In this document: piece after piece, positions 1-14,344 of the stretch
Layout of the letters: every line of letters starts with the position of its first letter
How positions within the stretch are numbered: position 1 is the first letter of the stretch
From: Viscum album
Lineage: Eukaryota > Streptophyta > Magnoliopsida > Santalales > Viscaceae
Direction: 5' to 3'
DNA length: 64,000 nucleotides
Assembly (NCBI GenBank): GCA_963277665.1
Contig: OY728120.1
Coordinates: 938,295,195 to 938,359,194 of the forward strand
Notes under the pieces: generated by a model
What the model saw: the letters and a program-made list of their open reading frames with translations, nothing else
Database searches by the model: none
Told to the model about the DNA's origin: nothing
Program-made: the position numbers and the translations under genes

Positions 1-3000
1 TATGAAAATACTTTAATCACATGATATATTACCTAAGATAGATAGGTGGTTGGATTAGTGTGTGTATCATTTTTTTCATTTTTTTCACATATTTCAATAA
101 TTATTTAATTATTTAATTTATAAATATTCATGAAAATAATCTAAATGGATGGAATAAATAATCACATGTGAAAGAAGATGTTATTGATGATAGGATGGCC
201 AAGTTTAAAGAGATTAGAAATGAGATATTTGATGTTGGAAAACATATAGAATAATTAATTTCCATCCTCCAGATGCATGAGAATCCTCAAGCTAGAGTAA
301 TAAAATCGGGGCATATACATTTTGTAGTGAATTATACAATATGGGAAGAAAACCAAAGATAAATCTATAAATAGTTCATTTTTACACATTATCAATAACA
401 AATTATAAACACAAAATACTTGTTGATGATGCAAATAGAGTAACAGGGGAGTGAAAATTGCATGAAATATATGAGATAACTGGAAAAAATAAAAAAAAAT
501 CTTCTTCTATAAGTAAGGAATATTAAATTTTTATAATGGTCTCATATTAAATAATATATAGTAATGGAAGACCTTATATTTAACATAGAATAAGATTAGG
601 AAAATTCGGAAGATTATTCCCCACTACATGTCCCAAAAGATGGGCTCATAAATGCTTTATAGGATGAACCCAAATTTTGAGATGACAAAAAAGAGAGGGA
701 TATCACTACCATCAATTTATATTTTTGTAATTTTATAAAAAATGAAGTATATATTGATATACCTTTCATTGAAAATTCAATTTTTTTATTATCATGATAT
801 TTAGAGAGAAGTAGAAACCAATCTAGTAGTGTTGGTGAATTTTAGGGAAGAAATAACACATTTTTATATAATAAAACAAGAGAACTAAATGATCTAATAT
901 AATGGGAAATAACTTCATGTAGGTAAAATTGAGGGAGAAAATTCAAATTTGAACTCTTTAGGATTTAATTTCAATCAAATTATTTTTTCAATGACCCTCC
1001 CTATAATATTAATGTTGATTCACCACCCAATACGTTCACCTTAGACTTATTTGAGGAAGATAACAATGTAGACATGGCTAAATATTTGAAGTTATATAGG
1101 AGATTTATTTTAAAATAGAGATTCATATCGAGGTTTTAATCAATCTTTAACTAATAGAAGACAAATTTGATCGACCCCAACTAAGAAAAACTCTAAATGC
1201 TCTTAAATTCAAGAAAAAAATCATTAGACTACATAGCTCTAAAAAGATGATTAAAGAGATGCATCATACCATTTTACTCCCCTATCATGGTATGCGTAAT
1301 TAATTTTACATGTAATTCCATATATTTAACTATCTAGAGGGACCTTAAATGTAATGATTGATGTATTTAGAGAAGTGGATAGTCCAATATGTGGTGGTCC
1401 AAAAAAATAAAAATAGACCCCTTCAAAATGGGGAGAAGATATATTAATATCTAGATGAGGGTATTGTAAAAACAACACTCACATTGGGGTTAATCTAATA
1501 TTTATTATGTCTTTACTATTTCACATTATCTATTTAAAAAATGGATTATATTTTTTTCTTTCATGTGTTGGTTGTAGAGGCACCAGTGGACAAGAGTGTA
1601 GTTTTAGAACATTCATTGGTAATAACCACCGGGTAGTGTCTATCCTCTATATTGATTAAATTACCACTAAATTCCAATTATATTCATATTGTAACATTTT
1701 AAATTTAAATCGAATGTGGGTAGAACAATTTAAGTATGGTGGTGATAACCACTAGCTATAAGACGTGAAGGTTTATTTTTTTTGTTTATTTTAGGTGTTT
1801 TTTAAGATATCACTTGATAAAAAATACATATGTATAATTAAATTTTCTTATAATCATTTGAAAATTTTCTTCACTTAATATTTTAAGGGGTTAAATATTT
1901 ACTGATTTAGTTTTTTTCATGATATATATGGATTTAATGAACTTTTATAAAATTTAGAACCCATTTATGGAGGTGTTGTACCATTCATAATGTGAAAACT
2001 ATAGATGTTTAAATTTTTTTAAAAAAACCAATTTAATTTTTTTGTTTCTTGAATGTATTTAGTATAGAAATATGATCAAGATTATTTTATTATTCTCTTA
2101 TAAAAACAGTGATTCTGAGTGTTTTTGATAGGTTTTGGGCCCTAATTTGAATATAAATTTTTGAAATTACATCCCTTTTAAACCCTTCCCTTACATCTAA
2201 ACCAATTATAACCACCATATAATCTCAAAATATACTATTAGGTATCCACATTTCATTCTTATCATCCCTTCATTCCCTATCCTTTATTATTTTAATATGC
2301 GTTTCTGAAATTAATGTGTAGGGAAGAGGGGTGTTTCATATATTTCTTTGGAGAAGATATTTTTTTGAAGATATTATATGTCGTCCATCATATATTTCCT
2401 AATTGAATTTACTATATTATTAGATTCAAAGATCCCAATATTTATATAAATAAAAAAATAAAAAAAAATTATTTTAAATAATAATGAAGGGAGGAAGAAT
2501 AATTCAATATTATCTCTTAACAGGTGGACCTCTAAAAACGGGATGTGTAAGGATTGTTGAATCATATAAAGGTGACTATGAGATGAAATATTGGTTTATT
2601 ATAACACCTATACATCATGAATAGTCTTTTTAAGAGTCAATTAGTCTCTTATGCCATTTTAACATTTGAACTATCCACCTTCAAATATGGAATGAAACAT
2701 GTAAATCCATCATAATTTATACACTCATACAAATTTACTAGGTGTATAAACAAGAATGGTAGGAAAAAATATTAAAACAGTTCTTGTACATTATTTTAAG
2801 AGAATAATTATACTAATTGACTGAATATAATGAGATATAGTTTTGGTATGGTAGGTAGAGTATGTACGTGGTTTGATTAAGAGTATGAATCAGTATTTAT
2901 GGACATAATGGAATGTGGTAGATAGTATTCATATAGGAAACATGATATGACCAAGGAAGCTGGGATTAAAATATGTAACATTTATTCAATGGGGAGTTTG

Positions 3001-3299
3001 ATTAAAAAAAGATAAAATGTATTTCAATTGGAGTGAAATAGATATGTTATGAGGAGTCATTTAGCATTATTTTTCAATATACCAATTTTCAATTAATTGG
3101 TGATATCCATATCATTTCAGAAAAACATTATCATGTACTATTTTTTATATTAATGGAATAATTTTCATCTTAATGTGAATATATTCTACCCCCATGATTT
3201 TAATTATATGTTTTATTTTCTATGTTTTTTTCCATAATATACTTTTATGGTTTTGATGTAATTTTTTTTTCATCATATATTAGGTGACACAATATGGAA
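1..3299. other. AT-rich DNA, no recognisable gene
   Basis: I see no supportable gene here. The sequence is strongly AT-rich with many stops in all frames. A 50-codon stop-to-stop stretch on the plus strand near 0.98-1.13 kb has an acidic, protein-like composition (it contains LDLFEEDNNVDMAKYLKLY), so the region may be decayed retroelement DNA, but I cannot assign a family. Confidence 0.5.
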
Positions 3300-3302
3300 T
3301 AG

Positions 3303-3542
3303 GAAATAAAATATAGAAGAAAAATAAATATTGAGAAATGTAGATTTAATCTACTACCAGTAGATCCTCCATTAGATGAAAAGAAGGATAAATTATTCAT
3401 GTCATCTGAAAGAATCAAATCCCAAGGATTAATTTATATCAATAAATCATTGTACAAACACTTGATAATATGTAAAAAATTTGTTATTATGAGTTTATCA
3501 AGTCCCAATTCATTAAAATTCACTATTGTCTTCACTCTATAA
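3303..3542 (+). pseudogene. 79-codon open stretch, unknown protein remnant
   Basis: A stop-to-stop reading frame of 79 codons runs from just after a TAG at 3300-3302 to a TAA at 3540-3542. It has no good start codon, so it looks like a fragment and not a complete small gene. The inferred peptide is lysine-rich and hydrophilic with a proline/aspartate cluster (LLPVDPPLDEKKDKLFMSSE) followed by IKSQGLIYINKSLYKHLI. That composition is more protein-like than the surrounding AT-rich DNA. I do not recognise the family. The most likely reading is a surviving piece of a retroelement polyprotein, since everything else readable in the window is of that kind. Confidence 0.25.
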
Positions 3543-6500
3543 TGAATGTAGATGTTATACGGAATAGATGGTGTGGAAATACCTTCTTAGCCTTTTTTAT
3601 AGCAGATTTGACTTCATATTTTCCCTTAATTTATTTTCCTCTATTAAAATAAATGATATTTTATAAGGCTTATCGACTGAATGAAGAAGCGGGAGAGAAT
3701 ACGTTCTAGGTGATAATGTAGGAATCTCACAAGACTGAGTACTATTTTATTTTCCATCCATGATTTTTGTGGATAAACAATATTTCTTTGTATTCATGTT
3801 TATGTTGTGAATTCAAACATCAAAAATATAGTAAGATATATTTTTCCAATTATGTGGTGTAAAAATTGAGTGATAATTAGATAAATTTTAAGGTTATTAA
3901 AAGGTAATATTTATAACTAAGTAGATTTTTTATTTATATTATTTATGTTTGAGTTTTCATAAGCATGTATATTATCTGAATATACATTCCAACACATAGA
4001 AAAAACACCTTCCCCCATCATTTAATTTTTTTAATATTCATTTTATGATAAAATCATAAAAATATAATAAAATAGAAGTTCAATGAATTTAGTACCAATC
4101 ATTATTAGAGATGGAACTGGGAAACCATTGTGACATTCTAATAGATCTAATAAGTTTTATTGATTAGGACTTCAAACATGCCTCCATTAACATATGAATA
4201 AGATGTGTTATAATATATGGGTAGATTATTTTTGGAATGAGATGTGAGTTTGAGATTATTTTGGTGGGTTTTAATTATCTATTATAGTTTTGATATATTA
4301 GTAGAATATTTTACCTAATCATCATATGAAGGTAAAGGTATAGTTGGAATAAACTAGAGAGGTTTAATTTTTATTTTGATTTTATTATTTTCCCTTGGTT
4401 ATAAATATATTAAGATATTATTTGATTATTTATCCTTTGTTTTCATGATATTCTGCTGGGATAACTGGGTTATGTCAGGGAAATTATTTTTTTCAAAACA
4501 AATAAGATAGGACTGGGAAACTGCATGTTTTTTTTATATATGTGGAATTATATCATGATATTCTAGTTGATATTGTATATATGAGTGGTTACATCACTGT
4601 GAGGTTGTGATAATATTGATTGAATTTATACTAGTTAATTATTGATTTTACAATAATGAATAATAGGTTGCATTGTTTTTTAATGTTTTGGGAATTTTTT
4701 GTGTTGTAAATATGTATAGGTATTTTGATGATATAGTTAAAAAATCTATGGTGAAGTTTTACTTTTTTATTTTATTAGATAATTAAGGGAATTATGGTCT
4801 ATATCTAATGTTTTTTAAAGCAATGAACCTTATATTGAAGTTGAGTAATGGTTTATGAGACATGGCTAGTTAAAGGATAATTATGACGTTTAGGTACATA
4901 TTATTAGTTAGGAGATAGATCTAAGTTACAAAGTGGATAATATAGTACACGTGGAATAATTTTTATGTGTTATTTGGCTAGCAATTCATTTGGGAAATTT
5001 TAGGGTAATTTTCGTTATATTTCAATCTCATGACATATTGACTTTCAGTAAGACTATTATTGTATAATTTGAACTAATCCAAAATATTTAACACCCCATG
5101 TAAAGATAATCTATGGAATTAGTATGAAGGTAATTTTAGGAAATAATTATTAAGACTATATTATATGTAAATAAATTATGTTATATAATTTGAATAAATT
5201 ATCTACATTTTAGTGGATGAATGATGTAAAAATTCATTTAGTAGGGATCAGTAATAAACATGGTTTTTTTTATTATATTTTAAAATTTTATTTTAAAAAC
5301 ATTACTTAGATGAGTCTAGAGTTTTTATTGGTTTTATAGATGGATTAAATTTGGGGATTTGGAATTTTATCTAGTAAAGTTATCCATATGCATTAAGATG
5401 TACCATGTAGTTGGATGGTTAGAGTGTTGGTTACAGATAAAATTTAGGTTGTTCTATATTTTTTATTTAGTTGGTATGTTGTATTAAGTAATTTAATACA
5501 TGGGTCTTGGTAAATATAGTGACAATTATTCATGATAGAAAGGATTTTTCCATGTCTTTCCATAATGGTGTTGGGAGACAAGGTGTTACTTCTAGTTCAT
5601 GAAATCCCAATTCTAGTAACATGAATCTTGATGGTTTAGAGGGATATTTAATTTCATTCAATTTATATGTTTATACATATGACTTATGGGGGAGTCAATA
5701 TTTTTTAACACAATTGTTATCTTCCTGGCTAATGAAAAACATATTTTAATGGTGTGGCGTGCATAGATGATAATTGTTCTTGGTGAATTGAGAGTATCAA
5801 ATCAATTTTCACTCAGTAATTTCATAGGAAGAAATAATTATTGTGGGGAGAGTTTTCTACACATATTTTATGTGGTTATCCAATCTAATACATTATATGT
5901 AGTATTTATTGTAAAAAATAATATTAATAGTGGAAAAAAAATAAAAAGGCATAATTTTAGGATTAATGGAAACTATTTTGATTTAATTGGGTTAAAACAT
6001 TATGGTGTCTATTTGTATATATTTAAATGTGTGGGGAAAATTTGATGGAGGTGGCAATGGATAGGAGGTGTTTATATGTATTTGGAGTTGAAATTTGGAA
6101 TTTTGAGAGAAATGTACTATCAGATAAAGAGCCTACAGTTCACCAATTTTGACTGTGCAAACTAGGATTTTTCGTACTATTGAAACTAGAATGTCCAATG
6201 CACAATATCTGATATCATGTATTTGGTCATGCATTGTATAATTTTTTTTTCGAAAATTGGATATGTTTTTACAAAGCCAACTAGATCTGTCTCATTTAAT
6301 CCTCATATTAGAGGGGCTATTCTAGGATAATTTTTCTGGTGTTCTTGGGTAATTTTTCCACTTAATGTCTTATATATCTATGATTAAACCCTTATAAATT
6401 TACTTTTTTCATGATCTCAAATCATGTTAGTAGAATAATTTTGGGAATTTGGGTGTGGTACTTTTATTAATGGATCATGACACACTATTTAATAATTATT

Positions 6501-9500
6501 TTTATTCTCATAATTTCCATTAGATATCAAGAAATATATTATACATTTTGTTTGGAAATATATTTATTTGGGATAAATGAAATATTGAAATTTCTTGAGT
6601 TCCTTGCTTTTTAAGTGGATTTTATGGATGGATGTTTTTTTGAATTTTAGGGTCATTTATATGGTGTTATCTTGCAAGTTTTATGTTCTTTAGGATGCAT
6701 GATAATGAATTTATAAAAACAATAAAATGTATGTAGATTCTCATTCCCCTTATTATGATATAAATTTATATGGAATTGAATGTATTTTTTATAAATAATT
6801 TATTTTAATAGTATTAAAATTATATATAAATGTGTAACGATACCTAGTTTTAAATGATTTTGGGGTAACTAGATTTAATGTGAATGAATAGATTATTCAC
6901 ATGGTGAATGGATGATTTCTGAAAAGTTTATAAACTTAGGATTTTTTTTGTAAAATTACGTTGTAGAGAAATATATATATATGAAAAAATGTGCTTATAT
7001 TTTTTTATTTATGAATTATATTAAAATTTTAATATGGATTGTTTGTGTGGGAAAATAATGGTCAATAAATCCCACGTTAATTTGGAGGGTTCATGAATAT
7101 TTGGTAAGTATCACCCAATGGTTGTGTAATGGACTTGAATCAATCTCAAGATTGAGGTTGTGATGCGTGTAAGAGATGGTTTTCATTGAGGAGAAATTTT
7201 TAAACATTAATTTAGAATTTTTTGAATATAGAAATATTTTATATGATTATTATTAACATATATTTCATTGATTATATAAACTGATAATGGTGGGAATGTT
7301 TCCCTAAATCATATAGGTGATTCATTGATTTCACATTGATGGGGTGAAAAGAAACTATAATCTTTAATTTTTATACTCACCTTCTAAATGTTAATATTAG
7401 TGAATAAAAATATTTTTTTAGGTATTGAGGATCATTTTTTCATTGGATTTGGATGGAGTACTATTGGTTGGGTAGTGGATACTATTATTGTATAGAGTGA
7501 GCCCCATGGATGAGGATGTGTTATAATTTTTTTCAAAAATAATTAATGTCCAAATTTTATTGAGATTAGAAATCTATATTTATTTATTAATGAAATGATA
7601 AAGAATAAATAATTATTTTTGTGAAAGGATTTATATTGTTCTTGAAGCTCATATAGATTCTCTATATTATTTTTTAGTATTATATTTTCCATAGGAGATC
7701 CATTCATATGTTAAAATGAAATAATATAAATGAAGAGAAAAGGTTAGTTTCTTTCATTCATATGAAAAATAATATTAAATTACTACTACTATTATTTTGA
7801 GTACACAATATACTATCATAAAATAGTATTGTGAGTTGGTAGATAATAGGATGAAATAATTCCATGAAATTAGTGTATAATGTGTTCATTTATAGAATTA
7901 GATATAAATATGGTTCATATGGGTGTGCTATGGATTTTAGGTTAAAAGAGTTTGGGAATATATTTATTTTCATTGAGTATGTAGATTTATGAATATATTA
8001 TGTATCTAAAAATATGAAGAGTTTAATTTAAATAAAGAATCATAATGTTGGATACAATATTGAGAGATCAATCATTTTGTTATCAAGTGTAAATAAGATT
8101 GAAATATATTAAAGTACCACTATCATGATGATGTGTGAAGGAATTGTTCTTGAGATTAGTTTAGAAAGGTGCTTCATAAAATGATAAATGAGAAAAGAAC
8201 CATTTTTAAATACTCGGATGGGTTTGAAGAAGAGTTTAAATAGAAGAGGCAATGAATGATTGTTGATATACATAAAAAATTTTAGATGTGAAGTAAGATA
8301 TTCATGACCATTTTTATACAGATGAATATGTTTTAAAAATTTATTAATATTACTAGACATGAGTTTATGTAACTGAATATGTTATTAAGAAGTTATGACA
8401 TGATTTGATGAAGTTTGGAGTTTATGCATAATGTCGTGCTGAAAGAACAAAATTTGAAAATGCATACATAATATCACTCTAGAGAAGAATCAGAAAATGT
8501 TTTCGGAGTTTAAATTATAATTTGAAAAATCACACTAATAATTCATTATATTAATCTCTTCATAATTATTACACATGTAATAATATTTTATATCCCATTT
8601 TAGTGGGAAATGGAAAAGTAATGGGTTACATAAGAATAAACTGATGTCTACAGTGTGATATGTAAGAATAACTCGAAGCATAGGTAAAATTAGTCTTGTG
8701 ATATGTAAAATTATCTCTAACATTTTATACCTTATTTAATATTAATTATGATGATATTTAAGAGTAATTTTATGATTAAATATGTTGTATAAGAATAATT
8801 GTTTCTCTCATAAGATTTACTTTGTTGTTGTGTAACATTAAATAGAGGATTTCAAATGATATAGGAGATACTTTCATTGGATATCTATGATTTAAACTAG
8901 ATTATGTAGTTTTTTATTTTGTAAATAAAAAATGTTATTCTTGATTTATTAATTCATGAATCAAAATAATAATGGTGATGATATTTTAAAAACTATTTTT
9001 TCACCATGAGATGAAGCTTTACACCTATGAATTATTACTACATGTGGACATGCATGTGAAAGAAGAAAGAAATATATTTTTTGGATGTACAATGGAAATA
9101 AGAATTTGATTATTTTTAAAAATTTAAATGAGGAAATATTTGAATAATATTTGGAGAGTTTTGAGTAATAATATTTGTTCCCCCACTATTATAATCAATG
9201 AATGACAATGTTTAAAGGATATTAGACAAGGATAAATGAATATGGATTTAAATATAATTATTATGATGTCTTATTTATGGGATTTCCCATATATGAATTA
9301 TAGAATATTATCATTTTATATTAAAGAAGTAATATTTGTAGTGTTTTTAATAAGGATAAGGCTAATATATGATAACAGATATGGAAATGAAATAATATCA
9401 TGAGAATTGGAGAATAAGAAGAAGATAATTGATAAAGATGAATGTTTATCCAATTCTATGAAGAATGTATTATATGTTTATGATATTAAATAATAAAAAT

Positions 9501-11256
9501 TAATGATGCCTCGAGATGATACGTGAAAACAAGGAAGATGATCTAATATATTTAATATTATAATAACTTTTTCATATTTAGAAAACTAACTTCCATGGAC
9601 CCATCTAATTCATGTTTTGAAGAAAGTTCCTTGTTTGTGCAAGCATATTTGATGATAAATGATATTTTTAGTAATAGTATAAAATAAGATCATTTTTTTC
9701 TTAAAAAATTATATTAGTTTCATTCATTATAATATTGTTAGAGAAATTGATATAGTTCTGAGGTCACCCACTTTCCCTTGATTATTCCTGATCATATATG
9801 ATATGTCATGTGTGTGTGGGATAAGAACCACCAAATTCTATGGACTCTTTCACACACTGACAGTGACCCTCATAAATATTTTATTTATTGTATTTATTAA
9901 TTTATCTTTTATTTATTACATGACGTCAGGATTAGTGATAGATGATAGATTTAGATTCTTTCACCTTAATGGGCATAGAGTTAAAAGGGAAGAGCTCATA
10001 ATTGGTAAATCTTTACCCACAAAAATGCACCCCTGGTGTGGCTACACCTTTCCTATAGAACATCAAATAGATCATTAGTAGTGGTTAATTATTTATATAA
10101 ATTTTCATTTGGTTTTTTTCAATATTTATATTACTGTGGTTTTTTTATACTTTTAAATTCATATGTCTTGTTTTGTGTCATTTACACTACTATATATAGA
10201 TTGGGTTTGTTAATATGAATAAATATTCAGTATGAAAAGTGTAGGTACAAATTTGTTATTATTGAATCATTTAAAATCAAAAATATTTCTTAGATCAAAG
10301 AATCATTCTAATTTTTCATGGGGCTAGGTTTGACTAGCCCGGACATGTTGGGATGTCGTAGTGGAGGGATATTAATATGTAATACAATTAAAATTTAAAA
10401 TTTAAAATAACTCTATAAAATTGGTGAAATGACATGAAATGAATAAATCCTTGAACATTCATTATAGAATATAACATTAAATACCAAAATATAAACATAG
10501 TGTATTAGAACCCATTATTTTATAATTATTACATCACCTTACCAATTTTGTAGTTTATGAAATCAGGAATATTAAATTATGACTGATAAAAAAAATACAC
10601 ATAACGTAGATCATTTGAACTACTAACATTAAATAATTGATATGGAATTTTAGTAATAAATAAATAAGTAATAAATCAATATAAATGAATTAAATTAAAT
10701 GAAATAAATATAAATTCCTTTCAATAATAGATGACTAATTATTCTATGTTATCTATATAGGGAGTTAAATAATGATCAATCATCTACAATGTTAAGAGGA
10801 AGGGTTTTCTCTTGCTCCCAACATTTATATAAGATTCTATATATCTAATAATCCATTATAATAATTGTGTATTATTTTCATTTTAATAAAAATATCCCTT
10901 ATACTTTATAATTGTTTTATGAAATTTCACAAAAATTTCATTTTCACTGAACCATTGATTATTAATTCATAATTTTGAGGTTTGTAAAATGAAACCTTTT
11001 TCTTGATCGCCCTTTTAGATGGATTTTCTTTATCCATATCTTTGTTTTTTTCTTATATTTAAATATATTTCATTTTTTGGATTCAATTCAAGTTCTTTTA
11101 TTTCATTAAATTTAAAATATACCTTTCATTACATTGATTAAAATGTATTTAGTATATTTTTATCATACACTTAAAATGATAAAGATATTTTTTTTATTTT
11201 TCTAAACATTCCACCCTTTACGAACATAAGTCATTTTCGTTGAATTTATTACAGAT
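3543..11256. other. AT-rich DNA, no recognisable gene
   Basis: Nothing with convincing coding character was found. Short open stretches near 5.77-6.05 kb and 9.80-10.08 kb (plus strand) and 8.1-8.7 kb (minus strand) have compositions expected from AT-rich DNA and match no family I know. The only local oddity is a GC-rich perfect hairpin at 10321-10340. No terminal repeats, tRNA or rRNA genes were seen. Confidence 0.5.
10321..10340. repeat. Perfect 7-bp stem GC-rich hairpin
   Basis: GGGCTAG and CTAGCCC pair perfectly around a six-base loop (GTTTGA). It stands out in DNA that is otherwise about three-quarters A/T. No adjacent gene or element end explains it, so no function is assigned. Confidence 0.4.
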
Positions 11257-11257
11257 C

Positions 11258-11500
11258 AGGTTGAACCTAAGTGTTAAATCCTTTAATCTTACTTCCTAAA
11301 GTCCATGGTTCAAATCCTAGCATGCCACATGGGAATTTATGAGGTGGGTAGGGACACGGGTATGATGTTGGTAGGATGATGAAGGCATGAAACTACATTG
11401 GGACTTTGGGACATTTTTATCACCAAATTGGCATTTGTCCTATATACTATGTAATGGGTCTCCCTCTACCAATAATGAAATATGTATTTTATTTTATAAT
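11258..11500 (+). repeat. SINE-like tRNA-derived fragment
   Basis: The stretch begins with a sequence like a decayed tRNA-type A box (ACCTAAGTGTTAAA at about 11265-11278). About 30 bases later comes GGTTCAAATCC at 11307-11317, a good RNA polymerase III B box with the usual CpG lost. A tRNA-unrelated body follows, and near 11465-11500 the sequence turns into simple T/A-rich DNA. Head, box spacing and length fit a plant SINE. I found no clear target-site duplication, and the 5' and 3' limits are approximate. A degenerate tRNA pseudogene is the alternative reading of the head alone. Confidence 0.4.
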
Positions 11501-14344
11501 AAAATATGACTCTAGTCCCAAATTGTTTAAAAAAATGATTTATTTAAATTTTATGTTATAATCACTGGGAATCATTAGAAAAATATTTTGCTTATAATTT
11601 TTTTTATATTTTTATATTTTATAAAAAATGAAATTTAAACCAATTTTTACTTGTTGGTAAATATTTAAACATTTTCAAAAACCTAAAGTGTGTATTTCAT
11701 AAATCGTCAATAATTTATTATTTACCTCTATATTATTTTTCATCAACATTAACACCCTTTTAAATTTCTAATATTTAATAGTCATTATGTTAGGATTCCT
11801 CTATTTCATAAGAGAATTGCATTCATAATACCATTTATCTTCTCCTAAAGGATAATTTTTTTATCAAATGTTAATTAATATGTGACTCTGACATATGTAT
11901 GCTTGTTGTTAATTTTTATGTGGCACTCAAATGTATGACTGCTATAATGTGAGGGGTGGGACCAAATATCATTTTAGTTAATTCGTTAGATATTTACAAC
12001 CTATGAAATTATTATATACGTGACATAGGTGGTTAGCATATCCCACAAAGATAACAGTTATTGAAATTTAGCATTGCCCACTTTGTTATGGGACAGGGTG
12101 GTTTTACTGGCCAATTAAGAAATTATTATCATTGTCTTTAACCAAAAATATTTTTTATGATATCATATGATTATTTTTGTGTTATATTTCAATGTTATGA
12201 ATCGTGTATTTTTTCCATGTTTTATAAAAAAACCAATACATTTTCCATAATATTAAATAATGAACATTAATTATATAATCATAAAAAATACTATTTTTTT
12301 CAAATCTTTTATAGTTTTATTTAGGATTAAAATATTAATACAATTGATATTTAATTTTATTTTCCTTTTTTGGGATTTTTATCTATCCATTTTATTTGTT
12401 CACATATCTCTAAAAGATTTCTTATTTATTTATTTTCAAGGAGTTGATCTCGTTTAAAGAATTTTATTGAATGTATGCATGTTATGTTGTTAACTAATAT
12501 GTTTATAAAGTTGATATCTAAAGATACCAAACCATTGTTTCAAATAGTTTTTTAATAATTATTTTTAATTTATATTTCAATAAAATTAATTACATCCTTT
12601 GTGTGATTTATGAGGGTAACCTCAATTAGTATCATATTAGGGTTTCAATAATTTTTAGTTTTTGGTTATGTGGTATAAGTGGATAAAAAATAAATAAACA
12701 TAGATTTAATTAAAAATATCATGTGTTAGAGAATTTTAGGATAATATTTTAATATTAATATAATTGTTTATAATGACTATATTGGATATTATCATTATTG
12801 GAACTAATCATTTTGGTCATAGAATATGGATTGAAATGGGATAATAAAAATAAAGCGATGAAAAGTAAACTTATTTATTACACGAAAAATATGATTTATT
12901 ATCTGATCCTAATTATAAACAATCCTTCGTAACATGACATTTTGTTAAATTTTTATTCACCACATAAAATATTGGATATCTAATTACAATTTAATGCACA
13001 CATTCGCGTGATGACTAACTCCCAAGTATATAACTCATTCCTAATTGATATTTATTAGATGATATGTATTTATTTGGGATTCACTATATATTAATATTAA
13101 AGAAATATTTTTTTAATAGATTTTCCCACATGTCAATCCAAACCAATGACCTTCATTTCTTTTGAACATTATATTTGGATGTTAAAACAAATCCAACAAA
13201 TTAGATTGTATAAATTGAATTAACGGAATCAAAAAACCCAATTATGAAAGTAAAATGAAATGGTATCTAGATGTTTAATTAATTGGTATGAAGTCCAGTT
13301 TGTCATACTTGAATGAGAGCTATTCTTTCTTTGGTTTTCCCTTGAGCAATCCCAAAATGAACTCAAAAAATTATTGTTTGGGAAAAAAATATATTGGGAT
13401 GTTTTCCAGTTTTTTAAGTCTATTATAATTTCCATGCTAGCTGAACCAAAAAAAAACTAATATTGGAGCTTATCTTATGTGTATTCCTTATTTGGATATC
13501 ATAAGTGTTTATGTCTATATGAATTTGGATTACCAAATGTTTAATAATATATTTCTATAAAAGTATCATGAATTTATATACACTTCAAAAATACATTTAT
13601 TCCAAATTCACTTTATGCATAAAAATGTATTTTTATGAAATATGAATTTATTTTTGGTAGATTATTTTTTTATTGAATAATAATAAGATTTATTAGAACT
13701 CTATTAATATGTACTTTATATTAAAAATGTTATTATACCAAATGAAATTTTTCTATGAATGAATTTTTCACTACATATTATGTTTTTATGTGACAATATA
13801 ATTTATGAATTTTAAGAAGTCAATTTGAAAAAATTAAAATAATTTTCTGATTTATTAAATTTATATTAGATTAAAATAGATTTTTGTGATTTTTTAGAAA
13901 TACTTATTTTCAAATGAATAGTGAAATACCAATTTTATTAATTTTACCACTTTAATGAAATAATATAATTTTATAAATAAATTAAATGATTTTTTTAAAA
14001 ATTTCATATAAAATTAAATATTATAATGTACAATAAACTATTTTAAAATAATAATGTTAATTTATAAACCCATGCGCAAAACTTTCAATGTTTTTGTAGA
14101 ATTTTTTTATAAAACATTTTCTAAATATTTTATTATTATTTATAACATGATGAGATGAATGATTGGATTTTATAATTATTAAATTAAATAAATTTTAATG
14201 ATAATAATTATTTAAAATTCAGTAAAATAAACAGAATTTAAAATTAAATCATAATTATGCATCATTGTGGACAAAAATAATGTGTTTTAAAAAATTATTT
14301 TTCTATATGTTACAGACCATATGCTAAAATTGATTTTTATTTAT
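11501..14344. other. AT-rich DNA, no recognisable gene
   Basis: This is AT-rich flanking DNA up to the left end of the giant retroelement. A 68-codon minus-strand open stretch at 13229-13435 resembles no known protein and is probably chance. No repeat structure was recognised. Confidence 0.5.

Noticed and set aside
5767..6045. 92-codon open stretch on the plus strand
   Set aside because: Rich in I, N, F, Y and K as expected from AT-rich DNA; no motif or context.
9803..10078. 91-codon open stretch with hydrophobic segment
   Set aside because: No homology recognised, no supporting context, and its length is within what AT-rich DNA of this size can give by chance. A resemblance of NGHRVK to the end of integrases is too short to use.
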